A stretch of 33,893 nucleotides of DNA, from NCBI GenBank assembly GCA_022566725.1, contig JADFIM010000002.1:1-33893 (forward strand), read 5' to 3'. Numbering within the stretch: the first letter of the stretch is position 1; each line of letters starts with the position of its first letter. This DNA is from Planctomycetota bacterium. Its GTDB lineage: Bacteria; Planctomycetota; Phycisphaerae; Phycisphaerales; SM1A02. Below the pieces are notes generated by a model that searched no databases, was not told where the DNA came from, and was given only the letters and a program-made list of their open reading frames with translations. Both the position numbers and the translations under genes were made by a program. Positions 1 to 7,493 of this stretch are shown piece by piece.

Positions 1-249
1 TTCCACGGCCAACTGCTCCGCTCCCAGGAAGACGTTGCCGTCGCGCGTGACTGCCACCACAACGGCGTCTTCCTTATCGGCGTCCGGCATCTCCCGGGGG
101 TTGACGGTTCGTACCATGTCCACGCTGACGTCTTTTTGCAACATCGGAGTAATGACCATAAAAATGATGAGCAGCACGAGCATGACATCAGCCATCGGAA
201 CCACGTTGGGCTCCGATGTTATGTCTTGCAGTTGCCTTCCAATCGCCAT
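1..249 (-). CDS. exbD: Biopolymer transport protein ExbD, C-terminus cut by window edge
   Basis: This is the N-terminal 83 residues of an ExbD/TolR protein, the small single-span partner of ExbB that passes proton-motive force to TonB at the inner membrane. The visible part shows the family pattern: a short cytoplasmic start (MAIGRQLQDITSEPNVVPMA), a membrane segment rich in V, L, I and M that begins with the conserved Asp (ADVMLVLLIIFMVITPM), then the periplasmic domain. Full ExbD proteins are about 135-140 residues, so roughly 50 residues lie beyond position 1. The start codon overlaps the exbB stop by one base (TAATG), which indicates translational coupling in a tonB-exbB-exbD operon. Confidence 0.9.
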   Translation of the reverse strand, partial: MAIGRQLQDITSEPNVVPMADVMLVLLIIFMVITPMLQKDVSVDMVRTVNPREMPDADKEDAVVVAVTRDGNVFLGAEQLAVE

Positions 250-980
250 TATTTTTTACTCCCTTTTGAGGTGCGTTTAATGAAATAGTCAATCAGCTCG
301 GACGAAGAATTATCCATCTCAATGTCAAAGGATTCGACATTGGTGGTAAAATAGTTGAACATCCACACAGCCGGGATGGCTACGAACAAGCCGATCGCGG
401 TGGCGACCAGGGCCTCGGAAATGCCGCCGGCGACGGCTGCCAATCCGGTGGCTGCTTCCGCCGCAATGCCTGCGAACGCGTTGATGATACCCACGACCGT
501 CCCGAACAGCCCGACGAAAGGAGCCGTGGCGCCGATGGTTGCCAGCCCGCTCAAGCCGCGCTTCAGTTCCGCATGGACAATGGCTTCGGCCCGGTCCAAA
601 GCGCGCTTGGAAGCTTCGATTTCCGTTCCTGAGATTTCGGCGCTGGCTTGATGGGCCTGAAATTCCTGCAGCCCGGCCGTAATCACCTTTGCCAAGTGGG
701 ACTTCTTATGCCGCTCCGCAATGTGGATGGCTTCGTCCAGCTTCCCGTCCCGCAAAGCGCCCGCCACCAGCGGAGCAAACGTGCGGGACTGCTTCCGCGT
801 AGCCGAAAATGCGAGATAGCGGTCAATCATGACCCCGATCGACCACGCAGACATTCCAAACAGGGAAATCACTATGAGCCGGGCCGGCCAGCCCATTTGG
901 TTCCACATCGACATGGGGTCCCACCCAACCGCTTCTTGCAACAACCACATCCCAAACAAACTTATATTGGCTTCTGCCAT
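249..980 (-). CDS. exbB: MotA/TolQ/ExbB proton channel protein
   Basis: This 243-residue protein is the ExbB/TolQ-type channel subunit that, with ExbD, energises TonB. Three membrane segments can be seen near residues 30-50, 145-180 and 190-215. The family signature lies in the second and third helices (ATIGATAPFVGLFGTVVGII, then GGISEALVATAIGLFVAIPA). The start is supported by an AGGAGG ribosome site about 10 bases upstream. It lies 153 bases after tonB on the same strand and its stop overlaps exbD. An extra amphipathic N-terminus before the first helix resembles ExbB forms in Acidobacteriota. TolQ is the alternative name, but the adjacent TonB favours ExbB. Confidence 0.93.
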   Translation of the reverse strand: MAEANISLFGMWLLQEAVGWDPMSMWNQMGWPARLIVISLFGMSAWSIGVMIDRYLAFSATRKQSRTFAPLVAGALRDGKLDEAIHIAERHKKSHLAKVITAGLQEFQAHQASAEISGTEIEASKRALDRAEAIVHAELKRGLSGLATIGATAPFVGLFGTVVGIINAFAGIAAEAATGLAAVAGGISEALVATAIGLFVAIPAVWMFNYFTTNVESFDIEMDNSSSELIDYFIKRTSKGSKK

Positions 981-1133
981 TTTTGATTCTCCCTCCTAAG
1001 CAACGTATGAAGTTCAATTTTTCTTTCACAAAATTTATCCGGTCTCATAGAGCCGGAAGCCCGGATTCCAGCCTGCTTTGTGCCCTTCCCTTCTGCGCCT
1101 TCCACCGGGCAGCAGCAATTCATCTGTCACCAG

Positions 1134-1856
1134 CTATCGCATCGTGAAGTTGACGTCAATCGTGGTGATGACTTCCACCGGCACGCCGTTCAGCAAAGTG
1201 GGCTGATAGCGCCATTGGCGCACCGCGTTCAAGGCCGCCTGAATCAACAATGGGTGGCCGCTCACGACCTCCAAATTTTCAATCGTCCCGTCCCTGCTGA
1301 TGATCGCCTCCAGGCGGACCGTACCCTGAATGCGAGCCTGCCTGGCAAGCGGAGGATACACCGGCCTGGTTTGGTTCAACAACCTAGCAGCCGCTACCTG
1401 ACCACCCACGCGGATGGGGGCAGCTGGGGGAGGAGGAGGAGGCGGCGGCGCCGCGCTGATGATCCCTCCCAAAACTCCTCCAGGCCCTCCGATCAGGCCG
1501 CCGGAGATCCCTCCGATCACTCCGCCAACCGGACCCGGCGGCGGACGGGGGTCTTCCCTAATCATCGCCACCTGTTTGGGGATCGCCGCGGGTTGAACCA
1601 TCTCTTGCGGCTGGGGCCTGGGCCTCACCTGCACCCTCGGCGCAATCTTCGGAGGCGGCGGGGGGGGCGGCGGCGGCGGCGGCGGGGCCATCAGAAAGGT
1701 CATCAACTCGGCTTTCGGAAGAGCCTCCGTGTAGATCAAAGGAATCAGGACCATGATTCCCAGCATCATACACTGCCCCACAAAGGAAATAAGCACCGTA
1801 ACGGGTTTCTTTGTCTTCCCCCTGCCTCCATAATCCAAAAGGCTGTCTTCAAACAT
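1134..1856 (-). CDS. tonB: Energy transducer TonB, very proline- and glycine-rich
   Basis: This 240-residue TonB carries energy from the ExbB-ExbD channel to outer-membrane receptors. Residues 1-18 are cytoplasmic, 19-41 form the membrane anchor, and residues 58-69 are twelve consecutive prolines. A glycine-rich stretch and a second run of eight prolines follow. The last 90 residues form the TonB C-terminal domain (NQTRPVYPPLARQARIQGTV, VVSGHPLLIQAALNAVRQWR). The spacer is unusual because Gly-Gly-Val/Ile repeats lie between the two proline blocks. The GGC/GGG-rich DNA coding for the prolines (about 1650-1690) could be prone to slippage. It heads the tonB-exbB-exbD unit, with its own likely promoter upstream. 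Confidence 0.92.
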   Translation of the reverse strand: MFEDSLLDYGGRGKTKKPVTVLISFVGQCMMLGIMVLIPLIYTEALPKAELMTFLMAPPPPPPPPPPPPKIAPRVQVRPRPQPQEMVQPAAIPKQVAMIREDPRPPPGPVGGVIGGISGGLIGGPGGVLGGIISAAPPPPPPPPAAPIRVGGQVAAARLLNQTRPVYPPLARQARIQGTVRLEAIISRDGTIENLEVVSGHPLLIQAALNAVRQWRYQPTLLNGVPVEVITTIDVNFTMR

Positions 1857-1872
1857 ATCTCAAAGCTCCCTG

Positions 1873-1893
1873 CGTTCCCTGAGAGAGGGAACG
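1873..1893 (-). promoter_or_regulatory. Perfect hairpin in the tonB leader
   Basis: An 8-base perfect inverted repeat (CGTTCCCT / AGGGAACG, five-base loop) lies 17 bases upstream of the tonB start, inside the predicted leader. A second six-base pair (CAAACC / GGTTTG, 1908-1922) lies just 5' of it. Either could be an RNA structure or an operator; the sequence alone does not decide. Confidence 0.4.
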
Positions 1894-1957
1894 TAAGTGT
1901 TTCAGTTCAAACCAACGGTTTGGACTGCATTCCAATCTACAGGAATCAAGCCGTACG

Positions 1958-1986
1958 ATTAAATGCCCGTATGGGCTAATTGTAAA
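1958..1986 (-). promoter_or_regulatory. Sigma70-like promoter for tonB-exbB-exbD
   Basis: On the minus strand, TTTACA (-35, 1981-1986) is followed by a 17-base spacer and TTTAAT (-10, 1958-1963). Each hexamer matches the consensus at five of six positions. Transcription would start near 1951, giving a leader of about 95 bases before the tonB start. The 299-base gap 1857-2155 is AT-richer than the genes around it and shows no other convincing gene. Confidence 0.5.
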
Positions 1987-2155
1987 ACCAATATTTCTTA
2001 TAGTCCCCATAAATAATATTTATGAATGCACGCACCCAGCCCTAGCTAGCAGGGATGAACTTATCCCGATTTAATGCGCACAGCGTACCTAATTTTGTCT
2101 TCCATTGCAAGTCCCCTTACACGATTGCTTCGCGCGGGCTCCGGCCCTCGGGGAT

Positions 2156-3151
2156 TCAAACCTTGGCGCCGGCGCTGAGTTTGGGGCGCTTCGCTTTGCC
2201 CCGGTCCCGTTCGAGGGCCCCCACCTTTCCCGGGCGCCGGACACGGCTCCCATACTCCCGCCAACTCACGACCAGCGTGCTTCCGATGGCTACGGAAGAA
2301 TACGTGCCGACCAGGACCCCCACAACCAGGGTCAAGGAAAACCCCCGCAGCACCTCTCCTCCAAAAAGGAACAAGGCAAGCACCGTGAGGAACGTGAGGC
2401 CGCTGGTAAGAACCGTCCGGCTGAGGGTCTGGTTGATGCTGCGATTGGCGATCTCGCTGATCCTCTCCCGCCGCATCAATTTCACATTCTCGCGCATGCG
2501 GTCGAACACCACGATCGTGTCATTCACGGAAAAGCCGACCAGCGTCAGCAAAGCGGCGATCACGGTCAGGCTGATCTCGGTGTCGGTCAGCGAAAGAAAG
2601 CCGACCGTAATGATCACATCGTGAAACACAGCCATGATTGCCGCGACGCCGTAAATCCATTCAAACCGAATCCCAATGTAGATCAGCATGCTGGCCAGCG
2701 CCAGCAGGGTTGCACTCAAGGCCTGTCGCCGCAATGCGGCTCCGACTTTGGGACCCACCAACTCGATATTGCGCACCTCAAAACCGGCCTCTTCTCCAAA
2801 CTCCTGGCGAAGAGCGTTGAGGATCGCGCTTCTGCCGGCGTCCAGGTCCTCTTCGCTGGTGGCCTCCAAATCCAGCCCAATCAGAATCTCGTGGTCAGCT
2901 TCCGGCCCGTACTGCTGCAGCGTGCTGTTACCCAGTTCTTGCGATCGCAGGGCGGAACGAATGCGGTCCAGCGACGGCTGCTCCTGAAACTGGAGGTGGA
3001 TCAGAGTGCCGCCCTTAAAGTCGATTCCGTATCGCGGCCCTCCCTTCGCAATGAGCGAAACCATTCCAACCACGCTCAGAACAACGGAAAGGCCAATCAA
3101 ATGCCATTTCTTGCCGATCCAGTTAATATTTGGGTTCCGAAATAATTCCAT
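2156..3151 (-). CDS. secF: Protein translocase subunit SecF
   Basis: This 331-residue protein is the SecF half of the SecDF motor that uses proton-motive force to help complete protein export through SecYEG. The first helix (about residues 15-33) is followed by the SecF signature GIDFKGGTLIHLQF. Five more membrane helices lie in the C-terminal half, including VFHDVIITVGFLSL and the motif GFSVNDTIVVFDRMREN. The C-terminal tail is basic, as usual. It lies 132 bases after secD on the same strand. Confidence 0.95.
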   Translation of the reverse strand: MELFRNPNINWIGKKWHLIGLSVVLSVVGMVSLIAKGGPRYGIDFKGGTLIHLQFQEQPSLDRIRSALRSQELGNSTLQQYGPEADHEILIGLDLEATSEEDLDAGRSAILNALRQEFGEEAGFEVRNIELVGPKVGAALRRQALSATLLALASMLIYIGIRFEWIYGVAAIMAVFHDVIITVGFLSLTDTEISLTVIAALLTLVGFSVNDTIVVFDRMRENVKLMRRERISEIANRSINQTLSRTVLTSGLTFLTVLALFLFGGEVLRGFSLTLVVGVLVGTYSSVAIGSTLVVSWREYGSRVRRPGKVGALERDRGKAKRPKLSAGAKV

Positions 3152-3283
3152 CTGACGATTGCTGAACCTGGAAAACTGCTTTACCCGCTCTGCAGCCGGG
3201 CCCTCTCTTTCCGTTTGGACACCGTACTATAGCCAAAAGTTCCGGCTCCTGCACCCTCTTTTTTTTGCCGCTCATTCCAATAC

Positions 3284-4900
3284 TCAGATACTGAGAGTGG
3301 CCTGGCGCGGTTTGCGCGAAAGAATATAATCAAAGATCACCCGGGAAACAAAAACGGCTGTGAAGATATTCGCCACCAGGCCGATACTCAACGTGACGGC
3401 AAAACCCTTGACGGGGCCGGTCCCAAACAAGAAAAGGAAGAAGGCGGCGATCAGGGTTGTTAAGTTCGTGTCGATGATGGTTAAAAACGCCTTGTGGAAG
3501 CCGGCTTCGACGCTGGAGACGACGGTCTTGCCGGTGCGCAACTCCTCCCGAATCCGCTCAAAGATCAGCACATTGGCATCCACGGCCATGCCGATGATGA
3601 GAATCACGCCGGCGATGCCCGGCAAGGTCAGCGTCGCCCCGGCATAAGCCAGCGCCGCCATCAAAAGGATAAGGTTGAGCAGGAGGGCGACAATGGCGTT
3701 GACCCCCGCCAGCCGGTAATAGATCAACATAAAGCAGATCACCCCCAGCAACCCCGCCAGGGAGGCCAGCAAGCCGGACCGGATGGAATCGGCCCCCAGC
3801 GAAGGCCCTACCGTGCGCTCCTCCAAATAACGCATCGAGGCCGGCAGCGCCCCGGCACGGAGGACCAAGGCAAGGTCATTGGCCTCTTGCAGGGTATAGC
3901 TGCCCATGATGCGGCCGGAATCCGTGATGCGGCTTTGGATCGTCGCGACGGAGTGGATCCTGTCGTCCAAGACGACCGCCAGGAGGTTCCCGATGTTATT
4001 TTCCGTGAAATTGCCGAACCGGACACCGGCATCGCTGCTCAGGGTGAAGTCGACTTCCGGAAGATTGTTCTCATCACGGCCCACCCGGGCATTGCGCAAA
4101 TCCCGTCCGGTAACGACAGATGCCCGCGCTACCAGATACCACTCTTCCTCGTCCGGACCGGCTCCTCCCTTCCCGACCGCTGACTCCAGCAGTTCCGTGC
4201 CGGTCGGCAAGATGCCCGAGTTTTGCGCCAAAGCCGCCTCGCGGGAAGGGTACGGGCCGCTTCTCACCGCTTTGATTTCCAGCAGGGCCGTGGTCTGCAT
4301 GATAGCTTTCACACGGTCCGGGTCATCTACGCCGGGCAACTGCACCAGGATTTCATACTCTCCCCGGCCGCGCTCCTGGATGGTCGGCTCGCTGACACCT
4401 AAACTATCCACCCGGTTCCGTATGGTCTCTATGGATTGCCGCAAGGCCTGCTGGCGAATCTCCCGCAATGCGGAAGCCAGCATAGTCATTTCGTAGGAAC
4501 CGGGCTCGACCTGCCGTACAACCCAGTTCGGTTCGTTGAGCCCGACGGTATCACGGAAGGCGGCGGTCTGCTCCGCCGGAATTCCTTGCACCAGAATTCC
4601 GCCGTCTTCCAGAACGTCGGCGGCGATGATGGGAGTGAACCCGCCGTAATCGATTCGCTCCAGGTCGAGAGCCGTTTTCAGGCGTTCGATGGTTTGGTCG
4701 GTCTCGGCGTTGACGGCGTCGTTCACCCTCACCTGCAAGACCAAGTGCGTCCCTCCCCGGAGGTCCAGACCCAGGCGGATGTTGTCCCGCACATTCGCCT
4801 TCAACGACTCCCCGCTGGTGGGCAAGCCGATGATTCCAAAGATCGAGACCAGCACAACCACCCCGATAAAAACAGCCTTCTTCCACAAATTACGGTTCAT
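3284..4900 (-). CDS. secD: Protein translocase subunit SecD
   Basis: SecD is the larger SecDF subunit, with a big periplasmic domain and six membrane helices. The N-terminus gives one helix (AVFIGVVVLVSIFGIIGLP), then the signature RLGLDLRGGTHLVLQV. The C-terminal half has the RND-type helices and the motif GMAVDANVLIFERIREELR. I chose the ATG at 4900 (538 residues, MNRNLWKK) because it places the basic start directly before the first helix. An in-frame ATG at 4930 would add ten residues of poor character. It stands between yajC and secF in the usual yajC-secD-secF order. Confidence 0.95.
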   Translation of the reverse strand: MNRNLWKKAVFIGVVVLVSIFGIIGLPTSGESLKANVRDNIRLGLDLRGGTHLVLQVRVNDAVNAETDQTIERLKTALDLERIDYGGFTPIIAADVLEDGGILVQGIPAEQTAAFRDTVGLNEPNWVVRQVEPGSYEMTMLASALREIRQQALRQSIETIRNRVDSLGVSEPTIQERGRGEYEILVQLPGVDDPDRVKAIMQTTALLEIKAVRSGPYPSREAALAQNSGILPTGTELLESAVGKGGAGPDEEEWYLVARASVVTGRDLRNARVGRDENNLPEVDFTLSSDAGVRFGNFTENNIGNLLAVVLDDRIHSVATIQSRITDSGRIMGSYTLQEANDLALVLRAGALPASMRYLEERTVGPSLGADSIRSGLLASLAGLLGVICFMLIYYRLAGVNAIVALLLNLILLMAALAYAGATLTLPGIAGVILIIGMAVDANVLIFERIREELRTGKTVVSSVEAGFHKAFLTIIDTNLTTLIAAFFLFLFGTGPVKGFAVTLSIGLVANIFTAVFVSRVIFDYILSRKPRQATLSI

Positions 4901-5024
4901 CTCTGGAATTCCCTCATGGAGACTCCTCAATGGAGCCTATAGATACTATGTGCCCGTGGACCGGGGCTCCAAACCATTCCCGGACCGCGTGCGAGTGCCC
5001 CTCACAAACTGGAGCAGCGTCCTG

Positions 5025-5342
5025 CTACTTTTGTTCTTCCGGCGGGGCCTGTTTCTCCGCTACCGCGCTGCGTGACAGCTCCAACTTCACTTGCTCCGGA
5101 GGCACCCGCAGCACGACCACTTCGTCCTTAACGCTTATGATTGTACCCCGAATACCGCCGTTGGTGACGATCCGGTCGCCGTTCTTCAGGTCCGCCCACA
5201 TCTGTTGCTGCTCTTTTTTGCGTTTTTGATTCGGCAAGAACAGAAGAAAATAAAAGATCGCAAAGATCGCTATAATCGGCAGGAAACCCACCAGCGGATT
5301 GGTCGCCCCCTCTGCCTGCCAGAAAATCATTGCTACTACCAA
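5025..5342 (-). CDS. yajC: Preprotein translocase accessory subunit YajC
   Basis: YajC is a small single-span inner-membrane protein that associates with SecDF. The 105-residue product has one helix (NPLVGFLPIIAIFAIFYFLL), the basic stretch FLPNQKRKKEQQQM, and the conserved core GDRIVTNGGIRGTI. It ends in a Glu/Pro/Gln-rich tail. The start is either TTG at 5342, nine bases after AGGAG, or ATG at 5330. Both are also retained in the diverged stub at 6156-6236. secD follows after about 124 bases. Confidence 0.93.
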   Translation of the reverse strand: MVVAMIFWQAEGATNPLVGFLPIIAIFAIFYFLLFLPNQKRKKEQQQMWADLKNGDRIVTNGGIRGTIISVKDEVVVLRVPPEQVKLELSRSAVAEKQAPPEEQK

Positions 5343-5430
5343 TTTGTTTTACTCCTGTGTATTTATGCCATCCGAACAGACCGGAACTTTCGTTTGTGGG
5401 CTAGGGAATCTTCTCCTTGCAATAGGGTGA
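5283..5430 (+). repeat. Direct repeat copy A of the tgt-end/yajC-start boundary
   Basis: This copy covers the yajC start, its leader and, at 5401-5430, a remnant of the tgt 3' end. The tgt stop (CTA on the plus strand) and the following CCTTGCAA are still recognisable. It matches 6178-6328 over about 150 bases, roughly two thirds identical by eye with small gaps. The two copies flank the gene at 5447-6124. Confidence 0.65.
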
Positions 5431-5446
5431 TATCGGAGTATCCAGC

Positions 5447-6124
5447 CTAAGCGTTAGGCTTGCATATCACGTCCAGCAGGCCCAATAAAACAAATGCATT
5501 GGGGACTTCACTCAGCGCACTTCCAGTTGAGTACTTTTTCCCGAGCCGCCACACGTAAAAGGTTCCTTTCTGGATTTGGTAGTCGGCAAGCTGCTCCCAA
5601 GGAATTTTTATGAAACGGAACCACTTCTTTACTCTGATGCCATTGCCCTTGGAAACATGGATAGGCCCAAAATCTAGTTCAATCCCGCTGTCGAATATAG
5701 TCGCAGCTTTTCGAAGGAGCGGCTCGTAAGTGTACTGAATCAGCTTTGCCCCAAGCTCACTTGGGCGCTCCATGCGGTTTCCAAAGAAGATTTTCTGTCC
5801 CTTCCCGTTAACAAATTTAAACCGATAGTATGTCCCCACCGGGATAAAATTGATACTTCGCTTAACGGAACTGTAATAAAAACGCTCAACCTCGTCCCAG
5901 CGCATTTCTTTCGATCCAAACAAGGACCGGTACGAAATCCCATCCTGGTAGAGCATAACGCTGACTGATAAAAGCCAGAAGATGAGAAGGGCGAAGACGC
6001 CTAGCACAACAAGGGCATAAAGCATCACAGAGGCGGCGAAATAAAGAAAGCAAAAGCCCAATACCACTACAATTGCCAAAATAGCTTTGCTGGCCTTAAA
6101 CGTCTCTACTGGCGGACTGAGCAT
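5447..6124 (-). CDS. Inserted two-helix membrane protein with PH-like (DUF6585-like) region
   Basis: I recognise this 225-residue protein only loosely. Two hydrophobic helices near residues 15-55 precede a soluble part with the look of bacterial PH-like or DUF6585 proteins (YQDGISYRSLFGSKEMRWDE, and later KIPWEQLADYQIQKGTFYVW). In that fold such W/D pairs follow a beta-hairpin. The function is unknown. The gene is visibly lower in GC than tgt, yajC and secD, and it interrupts the usual tgt-yajC neighbourhood. It is flanked by duplicated boundary sequence, so it is probably acquired. No good ribosome site is obvious upstream of the ATG. Confidence 0.6.
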   Translation of the reverse strand: MLSPPVETFKASKAILAIVVVLGFCFLYFAASVMLYALVVLGVFALLIFWLLSVSVMLYQDGISYRSLFGSKEMRWDEVERFYYSSVKRSINFIPVGTYYRFKFVNGKGQKIFFGNRMERPSELGAKLIQYTYEPLLRKAATIFDSGIELDFGPIHVSKGNGIRVKKWFRFIKIPWEQLADYQIQKGTFYVWRLGKKYSTGSALSEVPNAFVLLGLLDVICKPNA

Positions 6125-6155
6125 GGCGTTTGCCCCAAAACAGCTAACCGCGGAA

Positions 6156-6236
6156 TTAGTCCAAGAAATTTGGTAGCACGCTGACCAGCAGATTGGTCGC
6201 CTCCCATGCCTGCCAAAGAAAAATTGCCATTACCAA
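6156..6236 (-). pseudogene. Diverged 5' stub of yajC
   Basis: On the minus strand this reads MVMAIFLWQAWEATNLLVSV-LPNFLD and then stops. It aligns with the yajC start (MIFWQAEGATNPLVGFLP), including the TTG/ATG start region. The match ends before the YajC membrane helix is complete, so it cannot be a working gene. It is the tgt-side member of the duplicated boundary around the inserted gene 5447-6124. Confidence 0.7.
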
Positions 6237-6328
6237 CTTAATTTACCCTTTCTTCCCCTTCACGGGCAAGCACACCCGAACCAGACCTCTGATTTTGGCT
6301 ACGGAGCGTCCCCTTGCAACCGTGAGTT
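6178..6328 (+). repeat. Direct repeat copy B of the tgt-end/yajC-start boundary
   Basis: This copy comprises the genuine tgt 3' end (from 6299), the intergenic stretch and the yajC stub. It pairs with 5283-5430. Shared blocks include AGATTGGTCGCC / GGATTGGTCGCC, TGCCTGCC, ACCAA and CCTTGCAA. Confidence 0.65.
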
Positions 6329-7444
6329 GAAATCAAAAAGGAATGGGGAAAAGTCACCGGACGCGATAGAATGCCGAATCCTTTGCATTGTGTCAAGATA
6401 AAAATAGACATTGTGGTAGCTGTTCAAAATCCTTCCAAGCATCTCACCCGTAACGAATAGATGGCGCAAATAAGCCCGGGAATAGCGGCGGCAAACCGGG
6501 CAGCCGCAGGCCTCATCGGCGGGCCGGGAATCGCGCGCATAGCGGGCCTGCCGGATGTGCAATTTCCCCTGGGAAGTGAACAGGCAGCCGTTACGGCCGT
6601 TCCGTGTAGGGAGCACGCAATCCATCATATCCACACCGCTGGCAACGTAGTGGGCCAACTCCTCGGGCAGTCCCACGCCCATTACGTACCGCGGCTTATC
6701 CTCCGGCAGACATTCCTCCGAGGCCGCCACCATATCCAAGGTCTGTGGCCGGGCCTCGCCGACCGAAAGGCCCCCGATGGCGTAGCCGGGCAAATCCATC
6801 TCCACCAGCCGGGAGGCGCATTGGCGTCGCAACCGCGCGTGAGTGCCTCCCTGCACGATGCCAAATAAAGCTCCCGCCGGACTCTTTCCATCGGAATGGG
6901 ACGCGCGCTGCCATGCGCGCTTGGACCGTTCCGCCCACCGGAGCGTCCGTTCCATCGATTTTTCCGCCTCCGCCAGCCCGGCTGGAAACTCGGTGCACTC
7001 ATCGAGCGCCATCTGAATGTCCGATCCCAGGGCGTCCTGGATCTCCATGGCCCGCTCGGGGGATAGAAAATGCAGCGAACCGTCCAGGTGCGAGCGAAAC
7101 TCCACCCCTTCCTCGCTGACCTTCCGGAGCGCGCTGAGGCTGAAGACCTGATATCCGCCGCTGTCGGTCAGAATCGGACGGTCCCAGGAAATAAACCGAT
7201 GCAGCCCGCCCATCTCCCGGATCAGGTCCGGGCCGGGGCGGAGGTAGAGGTGATAGGTGTTGGCCAGGATGATGGAGGCGTCCAACTCCTCCAGGTTTTG
7301 CTGCGACAGACCCTTGACGGTTCCGAGCGTCCCCACCGGCATAAAGGCCGGTGTCTCCACCGTGCCGTGGGGGGTCGTCAGAAGCCCGGTTCGCGCCTTT
7401 GTGTTGCGGTTCCGGTGAATTACCCGAAACTGAAAATCCTGCAT
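6299..7444 (-). CDS. tgt: Queuine tRNA-guanine transglycosylase
   Basis: This 381-residue enzyme exchanges guanine-34 for the queuine precursor preQ1 in GUN-anticodon tRNAs. Catalytic and substrate motifs are intact: TDSGGYQVFSLS near residue 93, GGLSVGE, YVMGVGLPEE and the nucleophile motif VDMMDCVLPTRNGRNG. The zinc site CGCPVCRRYSRAYLRHL is present near residue 315. Length is normal for the family (about 370-390). It lies 49 bases after the glycosyltransferase part of the frame 7494-8822, in the block leading to yajC-secD-secF. Confidence 0.96.
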   Translation of the reverse strand: MQDFQFRVIHRNRNTKARTGLLTTPHGTVETPAFMPVGTLGTVKGLSQQNLEELDASIILANTYHLYLRPGPDLIREMGGLHRFISWDRPILTDSGGYQVFSLSALRKVSEEGVEFRSHLDGSLHFLSPERAMEIQDALGSDIQMALDECTEFPAGLAEAEKSMERTLRWAERSKRAWQRASHSDGKSPAGALFGIVQGGTHARLRRQCASRLVEMDLPGYAIGGLSVGEARPQTLDMVAASEECLPEDKPRYVMGVGLPEELAHYVASGVDMMDCVLPTRNGRNGCLFTSQGKLHIRQARYARDSRPADEACGCPVCRRYSRAYLRHLFVTGEMLGRILNSYHNVYFYLDTMQRIRHSIASGDFSPFLFDFNSRLQGDAP

Positions 7445-7493
7445 GTTGCGGGGTGGAAATTCCTCCCATCGAAGTGCCCGGCGGGAACGGCGT

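Noticed and set aside
1414-1773. Glycine/proline-rich open frames opposite tonB
   Set aside because: They are shadows of the proline and glycine codons of tonB and have no start signals or family features.
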